DNA from: Basidiobolus meristosporus CBS 931.73
Taxonomy: Eukaryota; Basidiobolomycota; Basidiobolomycetes; Basidiobolales; Basidiobolaceae
Assembly (NCBI GenBank): GCA_002104905.1
Contig: MCFE01000100.1
Location: forward strand, 1-64,000
DNA length: 64,000 bases
Direction of reading: 5' to 3'
Each line of letters opens with the position of its first letter. Positions within the stretch are counted from its first letter, which is position 1. This document shows positions 35,499 to 46,378 of this stretch, in pieces. A program made the position numbers and the translations under genes. The notes beneath the pieces were generated by a model that ran no database searches, was not told the DNA's origin, and saw only the letters and a program-made list of their open reading frames with translations.

Positions 35499-36512
35499 TT
35501 ATTGGAAGCCATACTTCTTCTTGGTGAGCTTGATAATTAGCCCAGGAGCCAGGAGCTTCAGCCATTGAACCGCAAGGTACTTGAAGGGCAAGATGACCTC
35601 CCTTTCCCGGGCATCGGACGCCTCGATAACCCTTTGCGCGACTGCCTCTGGGCTCAATTTGCCCTTTTTCGATCCATGGACCGCTTCGGTACTTGAGGCC
35701 TGCTTCAAATCCACAGCGGACGAGCGTAGATCGGTGTCAATTGTACCAGGGCACACCAAGCATACGTGAACCCCATATTTCTCGACCTCCATGCTAAGTG
35801 AATCAAAGAAGCCGTTGAGCGCATGCTTGCTGGCCGAATACAAACTCCTGCTCGGAGCACCGGCCTTGCCGCCCATCGACGAGATCACCACAATATTACC
35901 CGACGATTTGATTCAAGGTGGGAAGAAGTATGGTGGTGGCCAAGACGGGTCCAGTGAAATTGATGTCCATGATCTTGCTTAATGACGAGGTGACATTCGC
36001 ACAAGCATCTTCTCCAGCCTTGGTAACCTCCTGGGTGACGTCATCGTAACCGATAAGCTCGACAAAGGGAAGAACAGATATAACACCGGAGCAAAGGACC
36101 AGCGTATCAATTCCGCCCAGCTTCTCAAGAGAGATGGCCTTCACCTTCTCGAGGTCATCTTTCAGTGTAACGTCTGCGACAACATACTCCACAGCGGAAG
36201 TGGTTCCGAGCGAGAGACACTCCTCCTTCACCTCCATCAGCTGCGCCTCCCGTCTGGCGCAGATAATCAGCCTAGCACCGCGCTTTGCATATTTCAGGGC
36301 TATTCAAAAACAGATAAATACGACATACCAGAAGCACTGCTCTGTAGTTTGAACCATGTACCTAACGACTTTCCAAGGCCAGAGGAAGCGCCAATGATAA
36401 CCACACGCTCCTCGTTGGGAGGAAGGCGTGGGCTGGGTGTGGCCCACAATCCTTTGGCCCAGGAGAACAGCACCACACTGCTTGCAAAACCAATTAGTGC
36501 TAGCAACGACAT
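35499..36512 (-). pseudogene. Short-chain dehydrogenase (DHRS7-like), one frameshift
   Basis: The gene has an N-terminal membrane anchor, then the cofactor motif G-A-S-S-G-L-G-K-S-L interrupted by a 60-70 bp intron. The catalytic region follows, with V-I-S-S and Y-S-A-S-K. This is the classical SDR layout, most like DHRS7/11-beta-HSD type ER-anchored reductases acting on lipids, steroids or ketones. Near 35908-35915 the frame breaks: the upstream part runs into TAA just before the conserved strand G-N-I-V-V-I-S-S, which continues in another frame. No intron of plausible size can join the two. Either this is a recent pseudogene or a one-base sequence error; all active-site residues are otherwise present. 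Confidence 0.8.
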
Positions 36513-37322
36513 CAGTCAAACACCCCACATCTGTTGCAGCATTGTATCCTTATATTCAAGAGTAATATCCGAGCTAACCAGCAGTAGTGGGATATCATTG
36601 GTTCACCTGTGATCACCAAATCCATGGAAAGAAATCATCGGTGAAATCATGTGAAATCAAGGTGAAATCGAACCAAATCAGCATAGATGCGCCTTCACAA
36701 TCGCTCGACTTGTTGGCTGTGGTGAACGATTTATATGCTCTCCAAAACGACCAGCGTCATTCGGAAGAGACCCAACGCCCCTGAATTGGCTACGAAAAGT
36801 GGCTTGCTATGAACCATGATGTATGTGTATGAACCAATCAGCTCCCAAGCCGGGTCACAAAACAAACATTCCATTGTTTCACATGATGATTGGAATTGGG
36901 TTGGAGAATAATGGCTAATCTACGGAATGATTTCCCCAAATCCGATGAGAATCCATGCGAAAAATTTTTTCCTTGCTTCTTTAAGGTTTCTATTATCAGG
37001 ATCGGGAATTGGCCGAGGATTTGTTTTGAGTGCTCCTGGACCGAAAACTTACTTGGATCAGAAATGCGATATTTTTATGGACGCTCCATGATTTGTACCC
37101 TGCGTTTTGCTTGACAGGTTTATTGTTTGCTCATTCTTTGAAATAGGCTACAGTAAAGTTGTGGTACTATAGTTTCCTGCACCTTAGGAGAACCCAATCC
37201 CCTTCCCAAAACTCTTTCTTTTGCCTTTGTCCAACCACAGGGCAGTAACACAACCTCTTCTAGCTACGAAAGTCTTCCTAGCGGCGTAATAATAGTTTGT
37301 TGACCGATAGATCTTCTACAAC
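36513..37322. other. Intergenic region between the SDR gene and VTS1
   Basis: These 0.8 kb lie between divergent genes. GTGAAATCA is repeated about four times near 36630-36670. The 150 bp before VTS1 likely carry its promoter. No gene is seen. Confidence 0.45.
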
Positions 37323-39229
37323 ATGGCTACTCAGCAGTCCCTCTCTGAGGCATTACCATTTCAACAAGAAAAAGTCCCCGATTCCAAGCAGTCCACTGGT
37401 AAGGGAACACACACCACTTCTGCACACCTTGGAGGCTGATTCTTCAGGGGTTTTTCAGCAAGCCCCCTGCCGCCCTCCCTTTGGAATCCTACTAATCTAT
37501 TCTCCAACCAACAGACGCTTGGACTGAAGATCTCGCTCAGTATGAGAAAAAATTGGAGGAAATGAGGTCGGCCAATTTGGATCAAAGCTTTAAAGATGAG
37601 TTGAATGCCATTCAACAATGGTACAAGACGCTATCTGATGCGGAAAAAACTGCGGCCATGTACAGCTTGCTCCAGTTCTCGACTCCTGCTCAGATAAAGT
37701 TCTTCATCGTTGCTCTCCTACAGCTAGCCAACAAGGAGCCCCTGAAGCCGGCCTTGTCTCCGGAGCACATGGGAAAGAGTCAGTATTGCTTCTCGTTACA
37801 CGTTTTCCAACCACCTTGACTTACCATAGACTCACACCCTGTTGGATTCTAGTCGAAGAGACTTTGAAGAAGTTGACCTTATCCAACGATCAAGAAAAGT
37901 CCTCGATCAATAGAGCGTCAATGAACGCACCGAATATTCCTGTTGGCTCTGGAGCCACTGGTCGTTCTTCTAGACGTTTGTACGATCGTTATTCGATGCC
38001 AGCCGGCATCCCCGAAGAGGCAGCCGCATTCTTCAAATCCCTGGGGCAGCAAGAGGATCAGCCTGTAGGAAGCAGTGCCCTGCTCGATAACCCAGAGATC
38101 CAACCCCGCACCCAGCGCAACTCCGGTTACTATTCCGGCAGACCTCTTTCCTACCATGAAGCAGACTCAAGCTCTATTTTTGCTGCCAACTCCTCTTACG
38201 GAAATCTTGCACCAGCCAACAACACTTCTCGTGCGGTTGGTGGTAGATCCGGCCAAAGGCCCAGATCATTCTGTGGTATTGATGCTCTCGGAAGCTCTTG
38301 GTCAATCAACGAGACCCCCACCGATCGACCCGGATCTGCGATGAGTGAGTATGGCCCATTGAATGTTCCCAACTGGGGAACATCTATTTCTTCCTCTGTT
38401 TCGAGCTTCGGGGAACGTGGCAGAACGATCGAAAGGCCGAAATCCGCCGCCGATATTGATGCCAACGGCCTAGGCCTATTTCAGTGGCGACTGGCCAACT
38501 CCGAAAGGGATAGCTATGACAATGACTTCAAGAGAGGGATGCGTAGCAATGCCAACAACAGCGGGCTTACAATTAATGTTCCTGACGGCTATTCAATGTC
38601 CGGAGTCAACCGTGCCCCCGGCTCGGCTATAGGAAGATCCAACTACGAGAATGACTTGAGAACTCCCTTGTACTCTGATGGCGGCTTACAATCTCCTCTG
38701 CAGTCGCCCATGTTCCCCCCTAGCCATACATCTCGGCCAGCCTCCAGACCCGCTTCACCTGCGCCACCCGGACTATTCCCTACCTCCTGGGGACCAGAGG
38801 GAATGAAGCGATACATCCCTCAAGGACTCCACAACAAGCAATTTGCCAGTATGACGAGTGGATTTACCGACACAGATTACCGTAACGAAGCCCACGGCCA
38901 TAGTCGCCTTGTGAATAACCAACGCAGCGTCCTAAAAAAGGATAGCAAATCTCAAGAGGTGGTTGATTTGGAGCTGCTCAATGGTACGTTGTCCATCTAG
39001 TTGCGCATTGTTGTATGGCATACTGACCCGCAGTCCGACTCTAGATATCCCAGCATGGCTTCGAAGCCTTCGCTTACACAAATACACGCCGCTTTTCGAG
39101 GGAATGAAATGGCAGGATATCATCCAGCTAAATGACGAACAACTTACCCAGAAAGGAGTTGCAGCCTTGGGAGCGCGCAGGAAGATGCTCAAGGTATTCG
39201 ATGCAATCAAAGAAGAGACTGGTCTCTAG
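37323..39229 (+). CDS. VTS1: Vts1/Smaug-type SAM-domain RNA-binding protein
   Basis: Four exons (37323-37398, 37515-37778, 37853-38983, 39045-39229) give 551 aa with all phases closing. The last exon is a SAM domain: [13 protein letters not shown], then [11 protein letters not shown], then [10 protein letters not shown]. This matches the basic surface by which Vts1 and Smaug bind hairpins with a CNGG loop. These proteins recruit deadenylase to target mRNAs. The N-terminus has a helical region ([13 protein letters not shown]) found in fungal Vts1. The middle 350 residues are Ser/Pro/Gly/Asn-rich and likely disordered. Together with Dhh1 it would act in cytoplasmic mRNA repression and decay. 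Confidence 0.93.
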
Positions 39230-39789
39230 CTAGATTTTGATGCACCCTGAACAACACAACACGACTCAGATGCAGATTGAGCACCCTTTCCAAACCTTCC
39301 TAATCCACACTGTGAACCCTTTTTTGACTATCTCTATTACCATCCAGCCACCACCGCTGCTATAGCAAAGATAAATGCTGAGCATTCATATGATCTCTTC
39401 AACCTTCTGTGATCACTCTCACTCTTTCTGGATATTATTTTTTTTGTACCGTAGACTTCCACAAAGTCCGAGGGAAACCAAAAGGAATCCAATAAATTTC
39501 ATTCGCAACGTTCACCTGGAGCCTGCCAACTCTAACTACACCGTGCACACCCTTCCCTCCCTCCCCCCCTCTTCTCCCCCCGAACGTTCACGGGTCCTCG
39601 CGATACGAGGGGAAAAAAAATTTTTTTCCACTTTTTCTTTTTTACCGGAATAGGGTGGAGACCGGACGTCACTCGATCTACCGTACATCATAGGAAGGAA
39701 TTTTCACCAAACAATCGGCCATCTCTATTTATCTAAACGTGAAGTTCGCTCCCTCCTTCCCCATCTCTTCCCCTCAGTCTGACCACACG
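39230..39789. other. VTS1 3' flank and RPB12 promoter
   Basis: The 3' flank of VTS1 is followed by a C/T-rich block (39551-39590) and a symmetrical A8T7 tract near 39610-39628, typical of promoters of ribosome/polymerase genes. No gene is seen. Confidence 0.5.
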
Positions 39790-39981
39790 ATGAACAACCA
39801 ACAGTACACCGGCGCCACCGGCATCACCGTCCAACCACCCAAGCCCATGCTCTACGTGTGCGCGGAGTGCGGTCACGACAACGAGATCAAACGTAAGGAG
39901 CCCATCCGTTGCCGCGATTGCGGACATCGTGTTCTCTACAAAAAGAGAACCACCAGAATGGTGCAGTTCGAAGCCCGTTAA
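39790..39981 (+). CDS. RPB12: RNA polymerase subunit Rpb12 (ABC10-alpha)
   Basis: A single-exon gene of 63 aa. This subunit is shared by RNA polymerases I, II and III. It carries one zinc ribbon made of C-A-E-C and C-R-D-C, followed by the invariant basic tail [18 protein letters not shown]. The length is normal for the family (S. cerevisiae 70 aa). The ATG at 39790 is the first in frame; an upstream in-frame GTG is not a start. The gene is tail-to-tail with RPL25. Confidence 0.95.
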   Translation: MNNQQYTGATGITVQPPKPMLYVCAECGHDNEIKRKEPIRCRDCGHRVLYKKRTTRMVQFEAR

Positions 39982-40080
39982 GTCAACCCCGTGACGAAGG
40001 CTCACCCCCTCGCCACGACGCTACCAACGTCCCCTCTCCGTCTAACCGTATTACATATTCATCGCCCCTACACTCAAACT

Positions 40081-40108
40081 AGCCACCACCACCACCACCA
40101 CCGCCACT
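40081..40108 (+). repeat. CAC trinucleotide run in the RPB12 3' flank
   Basis: About seven CAC triplets in a row with one CGC, in non-coding DNA downstream of RPB12. Confidence 0.7.
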
Positions 40109-40495
40109 CCACTCCAATTAATCGTAGCCCGTGTCTTTACCATCGCACAGCTACCCACCGCCCCTTTCGCCGAACTCCATAACAATCAACCACCTTAGAA
40201 AAGACTTTGGAATATGGCCCTTTTTTTTCTAGATGTATACTGAATGAAATTTGTTTTACCATGTTGGATGTCGTCTCTCAGGCTTTCTTACGTTGAAAAT
40301 AAATTCACTTGTATCTACCACATCAAAGTCACCAAAGGTCCAGGTCACCCCCTTCTCATAAATATCATCACCGGCCCAACCAACCCACCAGGGCGTCCAG
40401 GGACAAATACGAACGTCGTAGGTCAAGTTTCACAAATTTATTTCGAATTTTGGGGTAAACACATGAGGTACACCAGGGAATGGTCACGAAATGGT

Positions 40496-41118
40496 TTAGA
40501 TGAAACCGATCTTGTTGGCAACGTCCAAAGCGTCAACATCAGCAGTAAGACGAACGTAGGCCTTCTTTTGGCCATCGGGACGAATGAGGGTGTTGATCTT
40601 GGCGGCATCGACGTCATACAAACGCTTGACGGCGTCACGGATTTGTCTCTTGTTAGCACGGACATCGCACAAGAAGACCAAGGTGTTGTTATCTTCGATC
40701 TTCTTGATGGCGGTCTCGGTGTTCAAAGGAGAACGGACGACCTCATATTGGTCCATACGAGGAGCGCTGGGGACAGATTTGCGAGGATAACGGGGGGCAC
40801 GAGCAAGACGGAGAGTCTTGGGGAGACGGAAAGTGGTGGAGGTACGGACCTTACGGGTGGTCTTGCCATTGACACCCTTCAAAGCAGCCTTCTTGGCGGC
40901 AAGAGCCTTGTTCTTCTCGGAAGCAACTAGAAGAAATCCTTCGTTAGTCCTGCGTTCCACTCGGGTTTTAGGGAGGAATGGATGGATGTAACGGTGGGAA
41001 TGAGGGATATACCGCGACCCACAACGACGCGGTGGGTATTCCCATGACCAGCACGCAACATCTGGAGAGATTGATCAACACCACTGCAAACAGGAACCAG
41101 CCTACCTTTAGGAGCCAT
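40496..41118 (-). CDS. RPL25: 60S ribosomal protein L25 (uL23/L23a)
   Basis: Two exons (41106-41118, 40496-40926) give 147 aa, against 142 aa in S. cerevisiae Rpl25. The protein binds 25S rRNA domain III at the exit of the peptide tunnel. The N-terminal extension is basic with alternating Ala and Lys. The core has [11 protein letters not shown] and [11 protein letters not shown], and the end has [15 protein letters not shown], all characteristic. The first exon is only 13 nt (M-A-P-K plus one base), a position typical for ribosomal protein introns. The intron is 179 bp, about three times longer than its neighbours, and contains overlapping hairpins (see findings). Confidence 0.96.
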
Positions 41119-41819
41119 TTGAATTCAGATCGAACAAGAAGTACGTTTCGACCACAAAAAAGAAGAGGAAGAAAAATGGTATAGTACATCGAATTTCTTT
41201 TGTACCAGGACCTCATCAAACCGCTAGATGGAAAAAATTAATTTAGGGCATAGCCCTTTTTTTTACCCAATCCTGCATCCGGATCAGGTGGCCAGGTGGG
41301 ATTTTCGAGGGATTTTCTACGGATTCTCTGATTCCAACACATTGTTTACGTGCAATGAGATTTTTTTCCATCCGATTTTATTTATCTGCCGTTCATGCAT
41401 TGGTTTCGTGGGATTCTCGCTCCAAAGCTGTGTTGAATTAACGTTAGTCAGTGACTTGCATGGTTCGGCCAGACTTAAGTGTTGTTACTGGTTGGCTGAC
41501 GTCTCATATGATTCCCTTTGCACTCGGCCTCTGGACAATACTGCTAAGCACCCATACAATGCGTTGAACGCAGGTGAAGCTTACCCAAAGCACTCAGCTT
41601 CTCAGATAGACCTTTATATTCGTCCTTTACGAAGCCAATTTCTAAACGTAGCCTCGTATTTTCTACCTCCAATGTTTGGATTCTTTGCTTGACCACCAGC
41701 TGTTAAGGTGGAGGCCAAGATATCCAGTAACACTATGAGCATCCACTTGAAATACACTTTATCAGATACCTACCAGCTCGATATCTATTTTTAAAAGAGC
41801 GCGTTATATCACTGCTACG
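41119..41819. other. RPL25 upstream region
   Basis: Lies upstream of RPL25 and downstream of the next minus-strand gene. A 154-codon plus-strand frame (41228-41692) is open, but it has no homology I recognise and starts within the RPL25 promoter, so it is not called. Confidence 0.45.
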
Positions 41820-43179
41820 TCATTCATGATTATGCTGAAGTGTACCATTGATATTTTGCCCATTTCTCCTGAGATTTACTTGGTTCCTGGGGTTGTCGGA
41901 GAGACCCATCGCGCTAAGGGTATCCAATCCCTTCAGACTGCTAGCAATTGTTGCGTTTGCGGCTGAAATCGATGTTGGCGCACGGATCTCCTGCCTGGTT
42001 TGTGGCGCAAGATCCTCGACATCTGGTGTTCGCGCCTCATCATTTGTTTCTGATATCACAAAATTTCGCCATTTCAACTCTTGAATATCGTTATATTGGT
42101 GGGTCTCACTCTTTCTGTTTGCAAATGTGCTGTCAACAATCGGAGAGGAGTATGGCCTGTCGCTTAGATTTAGAGCTTCGCGAGAGCAAGTCAATATCGG
42201 GCTGCTGTAAGGCGGGCTTTCTCTCTTCGCAATGCTGTGGTGATTTTCTGTCAAGAGGTTAGCATTTGATGGAGAGGAACATTGAAGTGACTGAGACCAG
42301 ATTTACCATGGTCCCTGGAAACTTGGCTTTCTTTAAGGAGATATGGGTGTCAAATTAATGGCATTGTGTTGTATTACCTTTTTCACTTTGATCATTAGTT
42401 AGGTTTAGCGAGGTTGCCAAATTTTAGGAATAAGAGAAGCTGAATCCTTACTTGGCCCTGTCCTCAAGGTTCCTACGATTCAATCTGGGTCTTGATACTT
42501 CAGTATACCATGTTAAGTCTAATGGCACATTCAATCATCACCAACTAAAGCGGACCAATTGACCAACCTGCTTCAACATTTATTGGCTGCTTTACCTAAC
42601 AAACATTACTCGTACGGGTTGACAAAATCCAAAATGATGTAAGGTATACATCGCCATGGCCGTGGTAGTGAGATTTTCGTTTCACTCGATTTGGCGGCGC
42701 TAGAATAAAATTGATTGCTCTTTTCCACCAAATCATAATCCAGGCTAACCTACCCTCCGAGTCCTGCAAACCAATCAAATCTATACTCTTAAGGTGTTTG
42801 TGCGCAGATTCTAGGGTGGATTCTGCCGGGAGTATCGTGGAGGCGCCTCTCTTGCTACCAGCCCTATCCAACATCCCACCCAAAGCACCGGCACTTGGTT
42901 GCGACATCAATTTGATACTTGCATCGGAGGAGTTGCTTAGCACCGCTCTCTTTTTCATGCGCAGCTTATGAAAGAAGTCTCTTTGCTTCTGCTTTTCGAA
43001 TTTGTTACGTAGCGAATGTCTAGTGAAGAAAGGAAGTTGATTGAAGTGGATGATGCACTGATTCTTTTCTTAATCACCTCTGACCACCGGTCCAGTTCAT
43101 TTTGGGTTGGAGTTGGTCTTTTTTGGAACATTTCATCGATATTTATATGAGTTGGTGATTGATTGAATGCTATACGCAT
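41820..43179 (-). CDS. Unrecognised multi-exon protein
   Basis: I do not recognise this gene. At least seven exons can be joined into one frame of about 320 aa from the ATG at 43179. They include an 8-nt micro-exon (42378-42385) and a 24-nt exon just after it. The protein is hydrophilic and has no membrane segment. Its N-terminus holds a basic, helix-like region (N-K-F-E-K-Q-K-Q-R-D-F-F-H-K-L-R-M-K-K-R) and its C-terminal half is Ser/Asn/Arg-rich, with P-Y-S-S-P repeated twice. Splicing of the first intron is ambiguous: a GTGGTC or a GTGATT donor both give an open frame. It is head-to-head with the Cdh1 gene across 302 bp. Confidence 0.6.
42378..42385 (-). other. Putative 8-nt micro-exon
   Basis: TGAAAAAG on the minus strand is flanked by an AAAG acceptor and a GTAATA donor. 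Only with these 8 nt included do the exons on both sides stay in phase; skipping them creates a stop. Confidence 0.5.
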
Positions 43180-43481
43180 TCACTCAACATGCTATTTACT
43201 ATGGTGCTAGAATGGATGACAAGTGGCATCATCTCCGAGCTGATCAGAATTGCCGAGATAGTCTTGAAATGATCAGTGGGCTGCCAAAGGTAAATGATTG
43301 TGTACATTTTCATATCAAGCGGTAGCAGTAACCCGTTTCAATGTTGGGTAGGAGCAAGGTATGAGGCGAGTGAAAATATATGAGGCAAAATTGTGTTGAT
43401 AATTCAAAGATAAACCATACGTCGTTCGCAAAATCCACATAGCGAAAGTATAAAATCGATGCTTGAGATGAGCTAACTTCA
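43180..43481. promoter_or_regulatory. Shared divergent promoter region
   Basis: These 302 bp lie between the start codons of the unrecognised gene and the Cdh1 gene, so both promoters must lie here. No TATA box is clear on either strand. Confidence 0.4.
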
Positions 43482-45327
43482 ATGTGGAATTCGGATTTTA
43501 TTCAGCGGGTGAACCACTCTATACACTCTGGTTCTCAGCCCGGTAGTGAGGACCCTCCGCCGGGGACAACATCTCGCAAGGTGTATAGTGGTGATAGGTA
43601 ATAAAGACATACTATACCTTTGCCTGGAAGGTTGCTGAATCACTTCGATTAGGTTCATTCCTCGACGAGATTTCAATCTGACCAGTAGATATGAGTTGCT
43701 CCAAGACCCACCAGGACGGACAGCCGGATCCCATGGTTGTTCTCACCATACTTGGAATTGTTGAGGCGTGAGGAAACTAATGTGCTCCGGATACCACAGA
43801 TTACAGGTTTATCGAGGCCATTAGGTCCGAGCTTTTGGAAGGAACGAATGCTCAGCCCGCATCACGCGCCAACCCCATTGATAACCAAAAACTGTTCCAC
43901 TACGGAAAAAGAGATATAAGGAGGAAAAATGATCTTTTGGTTGACGCGTGCTACCCATGGACGCCAGTGGGACCTCGCACACTAGATCTGCTATCCAACA
44001 AACAAAAAAAAACTAGGCGCATTCATCCCAAGCCATATAGGGTGTTGGACACACCCGATCTAAAGGTAATCCTCAGACCAAGCAGTTCAATATGAACACG
44101 ATGACTCATGTCGTCCCGTTAGAACGATTTCTATTTGAGCTTAATAGATTGGTCGAGCCAGAATGTACTGTGTATTGGGCTCGGTGCATCTCTGTTCCTA
44201 TGGAATGGATATAATGGCAAGGTATTGCCCAAGAAATCATGGGCTGTTAGGATGATATCTCACTCACACCATATGCCCACTTAGACCACGAAGCTATGCG
44301 AGTTATCACAAGATTCGATATCCTCAGTCGCATGGGACCAGAAAGTAGTAGTTTCCATGATGACTGGGTTCTGAGGCTGAACACATCATTAACTTTCATC
44401 GAAGGGGACGCACTTGGCATTGGGGACTGATAATGGCTTAGTTCAGATATGGGATGTCGAACGGAGGAATATAGTACGCTGCATGACTGGCCACAGAGCT
44501 AGAACAGGTACTGTCTTTACATATGCATCGTGCACAAACGTCCATATAATGATCAAGAGTAGGGGCCATGTCCTGGTGCAATCATAGCCTAGCCACAGGG
44601 AGCAAAGACAGGTCCATTCTCCTAAGAGATCCCCGAAGTCAAAAGTCATACTACAGTATTCTCTCTGGGCACACCCAAGAGGTAAACGCGAAACGCGAAA
44701 CGCTCGAACCACACCCCCAATCCTTAATATTCTATTTAGGTATGCGGGCTGAAGTGGAATGCTGACGAAGAGCTATTGGCTAGTGGTGGCAATGACAATA
44801 GTGTCAGGATATGGGATGCTTCAGAGAATTACGCACTGCATGTATTTGAGCAGCATGTCGGCGCTGTGAAAGCATTGGATTGGAGCCCTCACAAATCCAA
44901 CTTGCTGGTCAGCGGTGGCGGAACATACGATAAAAAACTGAGGTTTTGGGATGTGGAGGCTGGGACACTGATTTCAGAGATAGATACAGGATCACAGGTG
45001 AGCGATTTCCAATGGCCGAATCAACATTGCTGGTTCTCATACGCGGGCTAGGTTTGCCAACTAAGATGGTCAAAGATCTCCGATGAAATCATCTCTACTC
45101 ACGGATATTCTGAATACGAGGTTGTGGTTTGGGACTATCAGTCCCGAAGCAGGTTGGCCACTCTGGCCGGTCACACCTCCAGAGTTCTCTACCTAGCCAT
45201 GTCCCCGGATGGGAGGTCGTTTGTTACTGGGGCAGGTGAAGGAGATGAGACCTTGCGCTTTTGGCACCTTGTTGCTCCTGCCAAGAAAACGAACAGTTCG
45301 CTCTCTCAGCTAAGCCTTATTCGATAG
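43482..45327 (+). CDS. CDH1: APC/C activator Cdh1 (Fizzy-related), WD40
   Basis: Nine exons (43482-43597, 43653-43735, 43800-44065, 44123-44221, 44285-44344, 44405-44507, 44563-44681, 44740-44997, 45052-45327) close to 459 aa. The protein activates the anaphase-promoting complex and selects substrates. It has the C-box D-R-F-I-P near residue 38, formed across intron 1. The linker K-P-Y-R-V-L-D-T-P-D-L-K leads into seven WD40 repeats, with D-F-Y-L-S-L-I-D-W-S-S, G-L-K-W-N and H-T-S-R-V-L-Y-L-A-M-S-P-D-G. It ends in the Ile-Arg tail that docks on APC/C. G-P-R and D-F-Y-L favour Cdh1 over Cdc20. The N-terminus is short (about 36 residues before the C-box; human FZR1 has 496 aa in all). A meiotic paralogue remains possible. 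Confidence 0.9.
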
Positions 45328-45519
45328 TTTGGCAATAAACAATGGCACAATCAATGATGCTTGAAAGAACCAAGGCGTTTGTTTGGTAGAATCGAGGTGG
45401 TTGTATTTGAAAGGAATGATCGATCAAATCTCTTTGCTATGGAAAATGGATTTCCACCAATTCACCATAAATACCTTCGGTTCAGGGCCAGATGCATCAA
45501 AGCATCCTCTTCTACAACC

Positions 45520-46179
45520 ATGAGTCCAGTATCGTTTATCCTTATCAATTTCCTTCGTTTTTTGGCATTCACCGCGTGTCTATACACCATCCTGTGCTGT
45601 GTGTTCCTTAATAGTGAGATGTTTAGCATGATCGGAGTGGTAAGCCATCCATGTTGGTTTCTAGTTGTCACCTGATCCATAACCGGTTGCTCCATAGAAT
45701 AATGGGTTCTTTCAATTCGTCAACCGAGTGGTTCTCATACTACAAGCATTACTCGTACTGATGGCCGAATGTGGTTACCCTCAGAAGATCTTCGTTTACT
45801 TCCCTTACTTCGATGGAAACCACGGATTGGGATATATCGGTGGAATGCTGTACTGGTCTGTTGCGAGATGATTTCTCCTTGGTTTCCTTCTTGTTAACTC
45901 CAAGCTTCAGGATAGGAAACTCAATGCTGAGTCTATGCAAGGATCAAGCAACCCAGGATGTCAAAGAGGGCTGGACTCTCTTTGTCGAACTACCTGGTTG
46001 GTTCGTTCTCTCGGTGGGAATTGTATACGTGCTACTGGTAAGAGACATGGGGAGCTGTACGACGAGTTGCTACTAAAATTGCCATTTTGAAGGGATTTCG
46101 AGGTTCGAGCCTGAAAACATTGCGCAAACTAAGCTTCCGTCGGTCGAAAAAAGAAGCCAGTCCCTCCAACATAGTATGA
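45520..46179 (+). CDS. Small four-span membrane protein (DUF7598-like)
   Basis: Four exons, starting at the ATG at 45520 and ending with TGA at 46177-46179, give about 163 aa with four hydrophobic segments. The second exon carries N-R-V-V-L-I-L-Q-A-L-L-V-L-M-A-E-C-G, then F-P-Y-F-D-G-N-H-G-L-G-Y. This resembles the conserved core of fungal DUF7598 membrane proteins as I remember it (N-R-L-L-I-I-F-Q ... E-x-G-W ... F-G-L-G). The family has no known function. The second intron uses a weak GTCTGT donor. Without it the frame would break, and with it the alignment to the family runs on to a basic C-terminal tail. It lies tandem between Cdh1 and ERG8. Confidence 0.6.
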
Positions 46180-46378
46180 TCCCCTCTTCCTCTTCCTCTT
46201 CCCTTTCCCCCTCCCCCTCACCCACATCATCCTTCGTAAAATAAGACAATGAACTTCATTCATTGATGGTGATACACAATAAATCCTGATTGCCATATTT
46301 GTCCACGGATCATTTCTGATTAATGGGTACACCGGCGTATTCTTCTTTGTAGGGATTCCTTTGCTACTACTCGAAGCT

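Noticed and set aside
41228-41692. 154-codon ORF upstream of RPL25
   Set aside because: It lies in the RPL25 promoter, has no recognisable domain and its composition looks non-coding.
45771-45900. Frameshift in the DUF7598-like gene
   Set aside because: A 55-bp intron with GTTAAC branch-like sequence and CAG acceptor restores the frame and improves the match to the family downstream.
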